From positions 1-16,155 of the forward strand of contig CAJJOX010000027.1 of assembly GCA_905193485.1 (NCBI GenBank): a stretch of 16,155 nucleotides of DNA, written 5' to 3'. Below are positions 6,589 to 13,799 of the stretch, one piece after another. This DNA is from an uncultured Porphyromonadaceae bacterium. Its GTDB lineage: Bacteria; Bacteroidota; Bacteroidia; Bacteroidales; Muribaculaceae. Each line of letters opens with the position of its first letter. Within the stretch, counting starts at the first letter, position 1. Under the pieces are notes generated by a model that did no database searches, was not told the origin of the DNA, and saw only the letters and a program-made list of their open reading frames with translations. A program made the translations under genes and the position numbers.

Positions 6589-8661
6589 ATGACACGCAAA
6601 TTATTCATGTTATCATTGTCCGCAGCCATCGCTATCGTGGCAGTAGCGCAAGAATCGGCCGACTCGCTTGTTCATCAACTTCAGGAAGTGGTCATAACAG
6701 CCAAAATCCCCGTCACAGAACTCCAGGGCACAGCTCTTGTGTCGAAAATCTCAGGTTCTCCGTTGCAAAACCTCGGCACAGGTATCGACGTACTCGGCCA
6801 GTTGCCAATGATACAGGTCGAAGGCAACAATGTGAGCATCGTCGGCAAGGGCGTTCCCGAAATCTATATTGACGGTCATCCGTTACGCAACAACGAAGAG
6901 TTGGTGCGTCTGCAATCAGATAACATCAGGACCGTGGAACTTGAAATGGCTCCCGGCGCCCGATATGACAGTAACACTTCGGCTGTGCTGAAAATCACCA
7001 CCAGGCGGAATACTCTCGATGGATTTTCGTTTACCGATCGTAGCGAGGTGAAATTCCGCCGTAAGGTGTCGGTTATGGATATGCTTGATGTGAATTACCG
7101 CACAGGCGCATGGGATTTCTTCGCAAGCGGCAAATATAATCACAGCCGATCTGTAGTCAAAGGTTCTACAACCAACAGACTCATTTATGACGGCGTTCCA
7201 ACAATGATAGGAACTACGCAAATCAGGAATTATCCAGCCGATACATGGTCTGCGGAGCCGGGGTTCAACTATTTCAGGGATGTGCTCTCTTTTGGCGGGA
7301 TATATCATTACAGCCGAGAGAATAGCGACTTCACCAACCTCGGTTCGGAATGGCTCAACGACGCGACACCCGTTCGGAGGCAGCTCGCCATCGGCACTCA
7401 CTCATACTATCATCGCGGATCCGTATATTTTGAAAACACTTTCAGTGACGAATATACTCTCCATTTTGATGGCGATTATAAATTCTCTGAAGCAGACAAT
7501 GACAATTCTACAACATATACCGATGATATCTATCCTCCCGTCAACTCTAAGGACACCCGTAAATCCTCGCTTTGGGCTGGTAAGCTGACTTTCGATTTTC
7601 CGCTCCGGAAAGGTGTGGTCAGCATCGGCACACAGGATTCCTATACCCACACAACCCTTGATTACCGCATGTTTAACGCGGAAGTTGCCGAATATGTGCC
7701 ATCATCACTTTCCGATGCACGACAGCTCTCTCTTGCGGCTTTCGCCTCATGGTCGTGCAATTTTGGCAAGTTAGGACTCACGGCTGGTCTGCGATACGAA
7801 TACGTAGATTATAATTTTAAGACAGACGGAGTGCGCGATGAGGATGTGAGCCACCGGGATAATATTCTTACTCCAGACATCTCTCTTAGCTATGATTTCA
7901 ATGAGCGGATGCAAATAAGCCTCAGCTACAAGATGGCGACAATCAAGCCCCCGTATTCACAGATGACAGGTAGCCTTAAATACACCGGCCGGCACGAGAT
8001 AGAGGGCGGTAACCCGGCATTGCAGGATGAACATCGCCACAATGTGAAACTTTTCGGCTCTTGGCGCGATTTTATGATACAAGCCAGATGGTCGCGCAGT
8101 CTCGACAGCTACGGCTTTGTGAAATCCGTTTATCCGGCACCTTCGCTCCAACTGCTGATGCGTCCGGTAAATCTTGACTTTTCTGATTTAAATCTGTATC
8201 TCGTCTGGCAAAAGAAGATCAGGATGTGGACTCCGTCAGTTACCGCCGGCGTTTCCAAACAATGGCTTACGTATGAAAGAGAAAAATATGACAAGCCAAT
8301 CTTCGCCTATTACCTTGACAATACATTCGAGCTGCCGTATGGTATCGTAATGACGGCAAACATAGAAGGGCAATCTTCGGGCAATATGAGTACAAACCGT
8401 TTTGGTGCATCATGGTTTGTGATGGATATGAGTCTGCGCAAATCATTCCTGAACAAATCGTTGATTTTGCAAGTATCGGCATCCGACATATTCAATACCC
8501 GAAACAACCGTTGGACAATAAACACCTGCGGAGTGTTTGTCGACCGCCGACAGTCATATGACTACCGCGGAGTTTCCGTCAGCTTGACATACCGCCTGCA
8601 ACCTAAAAAGAGCCGTTATCAGGGCAAGGACGCTTCCGAGGAAGAAATAAACCGGCTTTAA
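6589..8661 (+). CDS. Outer-membrane beta-barrel protein, TonB-dependent receptor-like
   Basis: From the ATG at 6589 the product is 690 aa with a clear signal peptide (MTRKLFMLSLSAAIAIVAVA, cleavage before Q21). A plug-like region follows: LQEVVITAKI, then VLGQLPMIQVEGN, YIDGHPLRN and APGARYDSN. The rest is amphipathic strand-rich barrel, and the last strand VSVSLTYRL is followed by a tail ending EEEINRL, as is common in the Bacteroidetes OMP_b-brl_3 family. The usual N-terminal carboxypeptidase-like domain is missing and there is no SusD partner, so a polysaccharide-uptake system is unlikely. It is probably an outer-membrane receptor or transporter of unknown ligand, possibly controlled by the upstream lipoprotein regulator. 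The longer frame from a GTG at 6478 would bury the promoter and signal peptide. Confidence 0.82.
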   Translation: MTRKLFMLSLSAAIAIVAVAQESADSLVHQLQEVVITAKIPVTELQGTALVSKISGSPLQNLGTGIDVLGQLPMIQVEGNNVSIVGKGVPEIYIDGHPLRNNEELVRLQSDNIRTVELEMAPGARYDSNTSAVLKITTRRNTLDGFSFTDRSEVKFRRKVSVMDMLDVNYRTGAWDFFASGKYNHSRSVVKGSTTNRLIYDGVPTMIGTTQIRNYPADTWSAEPGFNYFRDVLSFGGIYHYSRENSDFTNLGSEWLNDATPVRRQLAIGTHSYYHRGSVYFENTFSDEYTLHFDGDYKFSEADNDNSTTYTDDIYPPVNSKDTRKSSLWAGKLTFDFPLRKGVVSIGTQDSYTHTTLDYRMFNAEVAEYVPSSLSDARQLSLAAFASWSCNFGKLGLTAGLRYEYVDYNFKTDGVRDEDVSHRDNILTPDISLSYDFNERMQISLSYKMATIKPPYSQMTGSLKYTGRHEIEGGNPALQDEHRHNVKLFGSWRDFMIQARWSRSLDSYGFVKSVYPAPSLQLLMRPVNLDFSDLNLYLVWQKKIRMWTPSVTAGVSKQWLTYEREKYDKPIFAYYLDNTFELPYGIVMTANIEGQSSGNMSTNRFGASWFVMDMSLRKSFLNKSLILQVSASDIFNTRNNRWTINTCGVFVDRRQSYDYRGVSVSLTYRLQPKKSRYQGKDASEEEINRL

Positions 8662-8737
8662 GTTTCGGCATATCGAAGTCTTTTTTACCATGCGCCCGCT
8701 TATGCTCCGAAAACCGCTGTATTCTGCCGGACAGGGC

Positions 8738-8773
8738 AAAAACGCTGAAAATCAAGTTATTTTCAGCGTTTTT
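8738..8773. terminator. Symmetrical intrinsic terminator
   Basis: AAAAACGCTGAAAAT (8738-8752) and ATTTTCAGCGTTTTT (8759-8773) form a perfect 15-pair hairpin with a 6-base loop. The flanking A and T runs make it able to stop transcription in both directions. It lies 76 bases after the beta-barrel stop codon. Confidence 0.8.
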
Positions 8774-9176
8774 GCGGTGGAGGTTCGGACTTCTTGGTGA
8801 TCCGCCTGGGGTTGTGTACTCAAGCGGTATTTCTTTGGGTATCAACGAGATGACTTTCTGAAAATCGAGATATGCCCTTTTTGCACTCCCGGATATTTCA
8901 ATGTTCTTCTTCGTTTACAGTTGCAAAGTTACAAATAATTCGCCGATTTTCAGCGATTAACAGCGTTAAATAACCATTAATTGTTTCGTTGCTTTTCTTA
9001 TAAATCGCCTCACCGATTTCTCTGTTGCTGCAATATTGGGTGCGTATAAATTAGATAAATCTAAAAAATGGACGCTTTGTTCATCTTATATACTCCAATT
9101 TTCCAAATTTAATTCCAATATTAGCCAATATCAATACTATTATCGGAATTAAAATTACGAATAACGGCATTTTATT
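8774..9176. other. Gene-free intergenic region with a possible minus-strand promoter
   Basis: I see no convincing gene here. The plus strand CAAAGTTA at 8924-8931 reads TAACTTTG on the minus strand, an exact -7 box, but only CTG sits at the -33 distance. A transcript from it would run about 180 bases to the hairpin at 8738-8773, so a small RNA is possible. The right half (about 8930-9176) is AT-rich and shows nothing recognisable. An 80-codon minus-strand frame across 8603-8845 reads through the terminator and is not believed. Confidence 0.4.
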
Positions 9177-9206
9177 TTGTTAGTTCCATAAAATTAGCTA
9201 AATTTG
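9177..9206 (+). promoter_or_regulatory. Promoter of the RloA-RloB-SIR2 operon
   Basis: TTG at 9177-9179, a 19-base spacer and TAAATTTG at 9199-9206 match the Bacteroidota -33/-7 promoter fully. Transcription would start near 9213, about 14 bases before the first ATG. Confidence 0.75.
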
Positions 9207-9226
9207 CGGTTGATAAGAGAGCAATT

Positions 9227-10408
9227 ATGATACAAGAACTGAAAATAAAAAACTTCAAATCATTCCGAGATGAGGCGGAGCTTAGTTTTGAGCCATCCGG
9301 CGAGGATAGATACAACAGTGTTGTGACTATGCCTGACGGAGTGCAGCTTCTCCGTTTCGCCGTAGTGTTGGGTGCAAATGCCAGTGGCAAATCCAATCTG
9401 CTGGACGCGATTGAATTTCTGCGCACATTCTGGAACAACATTCCTGCGACCAATAATGACGGAACTGATGTGCAACCTTTCCTGATGAGAAAAGATGCAC
9501 TGTCATTCGACACGGAATTTGAAGTGAAATTTTATGTTGACGGTATCCGCTACTGGTATCAGCTCATAGTGAATCCGGAGAAAGTCTGCCGCGAGGTTCT
9601 TTTTATCTATCTTTCCAATCGCCCGACAAAAGTTTTCTGTCGTGAAGATGTTGATGGCGTTTCAAGGCTGAACTTCAATCCGGCAGTAGCCAAACTTTCA
9701 CAAGCCGAGATAGAAGTGATGTCGATGAACTGCCTGCGTAATATGTCTGTGCTTGCGGTTCTTAAAAAAGTTAATATTGCGGTTCCTTATCTTGATAATA
9801 TGCGCCGTTGGATTGACGCGCGGATGTTGCCCTTGCAGAGCGGCACTCTGTCTTCGTTATCGTCGGAAGCAAAAAAACATATTGCCGACAGTGAGGATTT
9901 TCGGGAATATCTGATGCAGTTCGCAAAAGAGGCTGATTTCAATATTTCGGATATCAAGATACAGAAAATGGCGGCACTATTCGGACATACCGTGCAGAAT
10001 GAAACTGGAGCGGAAGACTATGTTATGCCGGACGCCTGCCAGAGTACCGGCACAAAACGTATGGTTGAACTGGAGTCGCTCATATATACACAACTGAAAC
10101 GACAGGCTTTTCTATGTGTCGATGAAATTGAGGCTTCGATGCACCCGAACCTTATGGAGTATATACTCGCCAAATTCATAAACACGCCGGACAATCAATC
10201 GCAGTTGCTTGTATCAACCCACTATGACCCGATACTGAAAGATATTGATGATATTTTCGGGAAAGATTCAGTATGGTTCACGGAGAAAGGCAAGGACGGC
10301 AATACGGCATTGTTCTCTCTCGCCGATTTCAAAGGGCTGAACAAACGTTCCTCTATCCATCGTGCCTATATGAACGGGCAGTTCGGAGCATTACCTAATG
10401 TGTTATAA
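9227..10408 (+). CDS. RloA/AbiL-type AAA (SMC/ABC-like) ATPase
   Basis: This 393-aa ATPase opens MIQELKIKNFKSF, the usual first strand of RecF/OLD-type AAA proteins. It has Walker A GANASGKS (49-56), a signature-like STGTKRM (273-279), Walker B FLCVDEIE (295-302) and an H-loop STH (330-332), with an insert of about 200 residues between A and the signature. It ends with AYMNGQFGALPNVL, a tail common in RloA-like proteins. The next gene, 9 bases downstream, is RloB-like, the pairing known from RloAB and AbiLi/AbiLii loci; PARIS (AriAB) is a more distant analogue. The expected role is an ATP-driven sensor that controls the partner nuclease during phage infection; function here is inferred. Confidence 0.83.
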   Translation: MIQELKIKNFKSFRDEAELSFEPSGEDRYNSVVTMPDGVQLLRFAVVLGANASGKSNLLDAIEFLRTFWNNIPATNNDGTDVQPFLMRKDALSFDTEFEVKFYVDGIRYWYQLIVNPEKVCREVLFIYLSNRPTKVFCREDVDGVSRLNFNPAVAKLSQAEIEVMSMNCLRNMSVLAVLKKVNIAVPYLDNMRRWIDARMLPLQSGTLSSLSSEAKKHIADSEDFREYLMQFAKEADFNISDIKIQKMAALFGHTVQNETGAEDYVMPDACQSTGTKRMVELESLIYTQLKRQAFLCVDEIEASMHPNLMEYILAKFINTPDNQSQLLVSTHYDPILKDIDDIFGKDSVWFTEKGKDGNTALFSLADFKGLNKRSSIHRAYMNGQFGALPNVL

Positions 10409-10417
10409 AACTTTGTC

Positions 10418-10996
10418 ATGGCACGAAGAATAAAGGAGAGAGAACTCAAGAATCCGACAATCACCGTTATCGGAGAAGGAGCTACCGAGCGTTACTATTT
10501 CACTCATTTGAAACGGTTGCGTGGATATAATTACATCTGCAAGCCTCGAAATTTCACAGAGCAGACTTTCGATGAAATGCAGAAACAGATAGACCGTGTG
10601 CTTGCGGATAATGGTATTGCCGTATGTGTATTTGATGCGGATGTGACGCGAACACGCCCTGCGGAGAAAACAAAATTCGAGGATATGAAACGTAGATATG
10701 CAAATAATCCAGCGGTAATTTTATGCGACAGTATGCCGTCTATTGAGTTCTGGTTTCTTTTGCATTACTTGAACACTAACCGATATTTCGCTACTTCGGA
10801 CGATGTAATTACAGCGTTACACCGTTATATGCCAGATTTTAGCAAACATCAGTCTTTTCTATCCAAAGAAAATTGGGTTTCAGATTTGCTGTCCGACAAT
10901 CGCCTTGATGCTGCACTTGCCAACGCTAATGTCATCGGTACAGAAGGTGAATCTTACAGCAATTTGCCTAAATTATTTGAGATGATTGAGAGATAG
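10418..10996 (+). CDS. RloB-family Toprim-like putative nuclease
   Basis: The 192-aa protein shows the RloB pattern: ITVIGEGATERYYFTHL (E20 in GEG), AVCVFDADVTR (D73 and D75), and SIEFWFLLHYL (E110), all candidate metal-binding residues of a Toprim-like fold. The length is normal for the family. It sits between the RloA-like ATPase (9-base gap) and the SIR2-like gene (5-base gap), so all three are almost certainly one transcript. In related systems this partner is the toxic effector released by the ATPase; that is family knowledge and has not been tested here. Its stop codon is TAG. Confidence 0.82.
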   Translation: MARRIKERELKNPTITVIGEGATERYYFTHLKRLRGYNYICKPRNFTEQTFDEMQKQIDRVLADNGIAVCVFDADVTRTRPAEKTKFEDMKRRYANNPAVILCDSMPSIEFWFLLHYLNTNRYFATSDDVITALHRYMPDFSKHQSFLSKENWVSDLLSDNRLDAALANANVIGTEGESYSNLPKLFEMIER

Positions 10997-11001
10997 CATA
11001 T

Positions 11002-12057
11002 ATGTTTGTTCGCAACGAGATGAAAGACAATGCAGAAATAGAAAAATATATACATGATTTTATCCTAAATCGCCCTCATGTTTTTGTTTTAGGTGCAGGC
11101 GCAACTATTGCTGCAATCCCGCATGGTGATAAGAATGGATTGAAATGTTCTGTGATGAACAATTTTCTTGAAGAATTTAATTTATCACCCTTATTGACAA
11201 ATATAGAGCTCAAAACGACAAGTTCTAATTTGGAGGATATTTACTCGGAATTGGACTCTATCCCAGAATACTCGTCTATGAAAGATGAATTAGAAAATCA
11301 AATAATCCAAAAGTTCTCTCAGTATGTATTACCAACTCAACCTACAATATACGATTATTTGATTTTATCCTTAAGATCAAAAGATTATATCTTCACATTT
11401 AATTGGGATGACCTTCTGATACAAGCATATAATCGAGTTTGTAAGATTACTAAAGATTTACCGCAGTTGGTATTCTTACATGGAAATATTGGTGTCGGAA
11501 TATGTAATGACTGTAAAGCAATCCAATCATATAGGAATCCCCATTGTTATAAATGTTTTAGTACATAGATACATCGTCCCAAACTTTTATTTCCCGTCAA
11601 AAAGAAAAACTATAATTCAGATCCGTATATCAGTAATTCATGGAATGAATTTTTAGAGATAATAAAAAGTGCGAGTATTTTGACTATATTTGGTTATAGC
11701 GCGCCTAAAACGGATGTTGAGGCTATTGCCGCAATGCGAATAGCTTTTTCTTCAACATTTCGGAAGTATGATCAAATTGAAATAATTGATGTCAAACCAG
11801 AATCCGAATTACTGGACACATGGCATGACTTTATTGAACCTACAAATTTTCATGTAAATACATACACAAACTTATTTGACAGTATAATTGGCGAGTTTCC
11901 AAGAAGAAGTATTGAGGGATATTATAAAAGATATTTTAATTGCTGGTGGGGAGAATCAACTTTGAAATTACAGGCATGTTCAGATTTCACAGAGCTACAA
12001 GCTCTGATATCGACGCTAATCAAAAATGAAATGCAAGGTAATTTTGAGGTTATCTGA
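11002..12057 (+). pseudogene. SIR2-like protein gene interrupted by one in-frame TAG
   Basis: Translated from 11002, the frame shows a SIR2-like core: VFVLGAGAT (NAD-binding loop), FTFNWDDLL, LVFLHGN, and CX2C-type cysteines ICNDC and HCYKC that suggest a zinc ribbon. At 11566-11568 a TAG stops it after 188 codons. The same frame then continues without another stop to 12057, including RPKLLFPVKKKNYNSD and the family-typical IFGYSAPKTD. Read through, the protein would be 351 residues. The second half has no ATG near its beginning, so it is not a separate gene. Sir2-like effectors deplete NAD in many phage-defence systems, and the position behind RloA-RloB suggests that role. The gene looks AT-richer than its neighbours, a hint of separate acquisition. 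A sequencing error, recent inactivation or readthrough are all possible. Confidence 0.75.
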
Positions 12058-12153
12058 TAATAATAGTTCAACATACAAAATCCTGCGATTATAACCGCTA
12101 TTTTTACAAAAAAAACTGAGTTTAGAACACATTTCACTGCGGAAACGGATAGA

Positions 12154-12241
12154 GGCGTGGCGGCTCACGGTGCTGTCGTCGGCTATGCCGTCATAGGTTG
12201 ACGGTGAAGCAGGCTTCACTGACAACCTCCGACCGCACGCC
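12154..12241. repeat. Stem-loop domain A
   Basis: Outer arms GGCGTGgCGG (12154-12163, one bulged base) and CCGCACGCC (12233-12241) enclose AGGTTG/CAACCT (12195-12200 with 12223-12228) and GTGAAG/CTTCAC (12204-12209 with 12214-12219, 4-base loop), plus a small CGGC/GCCG hairpin at 12180-12190. The nesting suggests a folded RNA or a DNA recognition structure. Confidence 0.5.
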
Positions 12242-12247
12242 GACTAT

Positions 12248-12352
12248 GGGAACGGTCTAAACCCCGACTGCCTAAAACGCCTTGTGCCGATGCTACTGCG
12301 TAGCCGGCACAAGACTGAATATCGGCAGCCCGGCTTCTTGACGCCCGTTCCC
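12248..12352. repeat. Stem-loop domain B
   Basis: GGGAACGG (12248-12255) pairs with CCGTTCCC (12345-12352). Inside, CTGCC and GGCAG can pair, and CTTGTGCCG (12281-12289) pairs perfectly with CGGCACAAG (12305-12313) around a 15-base loop. Confidence 0.55.
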
Positions 12353-12397
12353 TATATGGTATTTGAGCCGCCGCGCCACTCTCCGTTTTTCATAGCT

Positions 12398-12471
12398 CCC
12401 CGCCGGCAGAGTATGTGACGGCACCGATCCCTGCGGGTGCGTCACCGCCGCACACACTGCCTTTTCCGGGG
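12398..12471. repeat. Stem-loop domain C
   Basis: CCCCG/CGGGG (12398-12402 with 12467-12471) and GGCAG/CTGCC (12405-12409 with 12457-12461) enclose GTGACgGCACC (12415-12425) pairing with GGTGCGTCAC (12436-12445). The three nested helices are in register. Confidence 0.5.
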
Positions 12472-12661
12472 CAAAACAGGGCTTATCAGGTCATCTCATA
12501 TTGAAAAACAGGCTTCTTCGGGATTATTTCTTGAAGCGGATTGTCATGCACAATCGTATTGCTCAACTCTATTGTAATTATTCCAATTTCCGTATGTCTG
12601 TCGCTCAGTGTCACTCTGCGGGGCGTTGCCAGCTCTATGTTTTCATGCTGGGTATAATTCG

Positions 12662-12849
12662 GAGTTCAAAGTTTATTCGCTCGGAGTTGATGGACACGCA
12701 GGGACGGGGTATTCTTTCGCATTTGTCGGAAAAAATCTCCAGACTTCGCTTCCCTGCGGTCGCTCAGCTCGTATTTTTTCCGGCAAGTGCGGAACACCCC
12801 TCTTTTCCCTGCGTGCAGGTGTGTCAACGAGCGAATAAACTTCAAACTG
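12662..12849. repeat. 188-base imperfect palindrome
   Basis: Two arms of about 75 bases can fold back on each other. Perfect blocks are GTTTATTCGCTCG (12671-12683) with its complement at 12828-12840, CACGCAGGGA (12695-12704) with 12806-12815, and TCGGAAAAAAT (12726-12736) with 12773-12783 apart from one T-G pair. Shorter matched stretches lie between them, such as GGGGTATTC with GAACACCCC. The loop is about 12737-12772. It ends about 30 bases before the first conjugative-type gene. An origin of transfer, a large regulatory RNA or a folded mobile remnant are possible; none is proven. Confidence 0.65.
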
Positions 12850-12880
12850 CGATTATACGCATTAAAAAAAATATCGCCTT

Positions 12881-13096
12881 ATGACACTGAACGACAGACA
12901 TATTAAAATGACGAGCTTCACACCTTCACCAGCTCATACCGCATTAAAAAAGGCGGTTAAGGTGGCAGGGATAGCACTGGGGCTGATTGTCGGAGTGCTT
13001 CTCTGGGCGGTGCTGAAACCGATTTGCCGAGGTGCGGGGTGGATAATCTCAATCCTCACGGCATTAGGGATAATCTATTGGATAACGACACGCTAA
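12881..13096 (+). CDS. Small two-helix membrane protein
   Basis: The 71-aa product has two hydrophobic segments, about residues 28-46 (VAGIALGLIVGVLLWAVL) and 51-69 (ending GIIYWITT), joined by KPICRG, and a basic patch LKKAVKV before the first helix. It is not a family I can name. It heads a run of six genes with the same strand and short, even gaps, which suggests one operon of a conjugative element. A second in-frame ATG at 12908 (MTSFTPSPAHTALKK) is an equally good start. Confidence 0.6.
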   Translation: MTLNDRHIKMTSFTPSPAHTALKKAVKVAGIALGLIVGVLLWAVLKPICRGAGWIISILTALGIIYWITTR

Positions 13097-13103
13097 AACA
13101 TTT

Positions 13104-13119
13104 ACGACTATGGCAACGA
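13104..13119 (+). promoter_or_regulatory. Repeated start region, copy 1
   Basis: ACGACTATGGCAACGA spans the ATG at 13110 and recurs exactly at 13344-13359 around the ATG of the PcfK-like gene. The PcfJ-like gene has a shorter version, AGACTATG. There is no Shine-Dalgarno sequence in any of them. Confidence 0.5.
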
Positions 13120-13337
13120 AAAGACATTCAAAGACTTGGGAACAGCAAGCCAAATATTACGAGGTTGACAACATCGCCGAGTATATGGTTGAAACCTATC
13201 TCAACGGCAACATCACAATATTCCGCGAGCTGTACCGAGAACTCAAACCTGCGGGGCGCAGACTTTTCATAAGCTGGCTTTTCCACATGGAACTCAACCG
13301 CACGGAGATTGAAAAAATGATACTCGCAACACTCTAA
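13110..13337 (+). CDS. Conserved-looking 75-aa protein of the conjugative-element block
   Basis: A small, soluble, mixed-charge protein (MATKRHSKTWEQQAKYYEVD and onward) that ends MILATL. It has no motif or membrane segment that I recognise. It starts 13 bases after the membrane-protein gene and 12 bases before the PcfK-like gene, and it shares an identical 16-base start region with that gene. Its context points to a function in, or cargo of, the conjugative element. Confidence 0.6.
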   Translation: MATKRHSKTWEQQAKYYEVDNIAEYMVETYLNGNITIFRELYRELKPAGRRLFISWLFHMELNRTEIEKMILATL

Positions 13338-13343
13338 ACTCAT

Positions 13344-13359
13344 ACGACTATGGCAACGA
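13344..13359 (+). promoter_or_regulatory. Repeated start region, copy 2
   Basis: An exact second copy of the 16 bases around the start at 13110. The pair probably reflects either a shared translation-start context or duplication of the intergenic segment. Confidence 0.5.
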
Positions 13360-13787
13360 CAAGAGAAAACAAAGGCACACGAGCCTTCAACGACACTATC
13401 AAGGCTTATCTTGAAGAAAGAGCCGAGAATGACGCACTATTTGCCGTCAAGTTTGCAAACCCCTCAAAGTCAGTGGAGGAATGTGTAACATTCATTCTCA
13501 ACGAGGTGAAGAAAAGCGGTTGTTGCGGTTTTACCGACACAGAGGTGTACGGCATGGCAACCCACTACTATGACGAGGAAGAAATTGAGGTTGGCAAGCC
13601 TATCAACTGCAAAGTGGTGGTAAACCATACGGTAGAACTCACCGAGGAAGAAAAGGAACAGGCACGGCAAGACGCCATCAACAAACTCCGTGACGAGGAA
13701 ATGGCGAAAATGCGCAGACCGACCCAGCCTAAGAAAACCGCCGAAAAGAAAGCAACCGAAGTTCAACCCAGTCTATTTGACTTCTAA
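13350..13787 (+). CDS. PcfK-like protein
   Basis: The 145-aa protein begins MATTRENKGTRAFNDTIKAYLEERA, continues with VTFILNEVKKSGCCGFTDTEVYGMATHYYDEEEI, and ends in a Lys/Glu/Pro-rich tail ending QPSLFDF. This pattern is that of the PcfK-like family of Bacteroidales conjugative elements, named after a gene of Enterococcus plasmid pCF10. It is followed 12 bases later by the PcfJ-like gene, the usual pairing. The biochemical role is unknown. The Glu-rich middle and charged tail look disordered. Confidence 0.78.
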   Translation: MATTRENKGTRAFNDTIKAYLEERAENDALFAVKFANPSKSVEECVTFILNEVKKSGCCGFTDTEVYGMATHYYDEEEIEVGKPINCKVVVNHTVELTEEEKEQARQDAINKLRDEEMAKMRRPTQPKKTAEKKATEVQPSLFDF

Positions 13788-13799
13788 AATGTTAAGACT

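Larger units (their letters stand above)
12058..12880. other. Long gene-free, stem-loop-rich region
   Basis: No believable gene is present in these 823 bases. They start AT-rich, become clearly GC-rich from about 12140 to 12480, and hold four large inverted-repeat domains at 12154-12241, 12248-12352, 12398-12471 and 12662-12849, listed below. Between them (12472-12661) I see only a small hairpin, GATTGT/ACAATC at 12539-12555. The region separates the defence operon from the conjugative-element genes. Confidence 0.65.

Noticed and set aside
8603..8845. 80-codon minus-strand frame near the terminator
   Set aside because: It reads through a perfect terminator hairpin and into the end of the barrel gene; no family features.
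11680..12057. Second half of the SIR2-like frame as an independent gene
   Set aside because: It begins at a TTG inside conserved sequence, in the same frame as the first half, with matching family sequence upstream of it.
12154..12849. CRISPR array or group II intron
   Set aside because: The repeats are inverted, not regularly spaced direct repeats, and I see no intron domain V or reverse transcriptase.
12501..12884. 127-codon plus-strand frame
   Set aside because: It runs through both arms of the large palindrome and lacks recognisable protein features.
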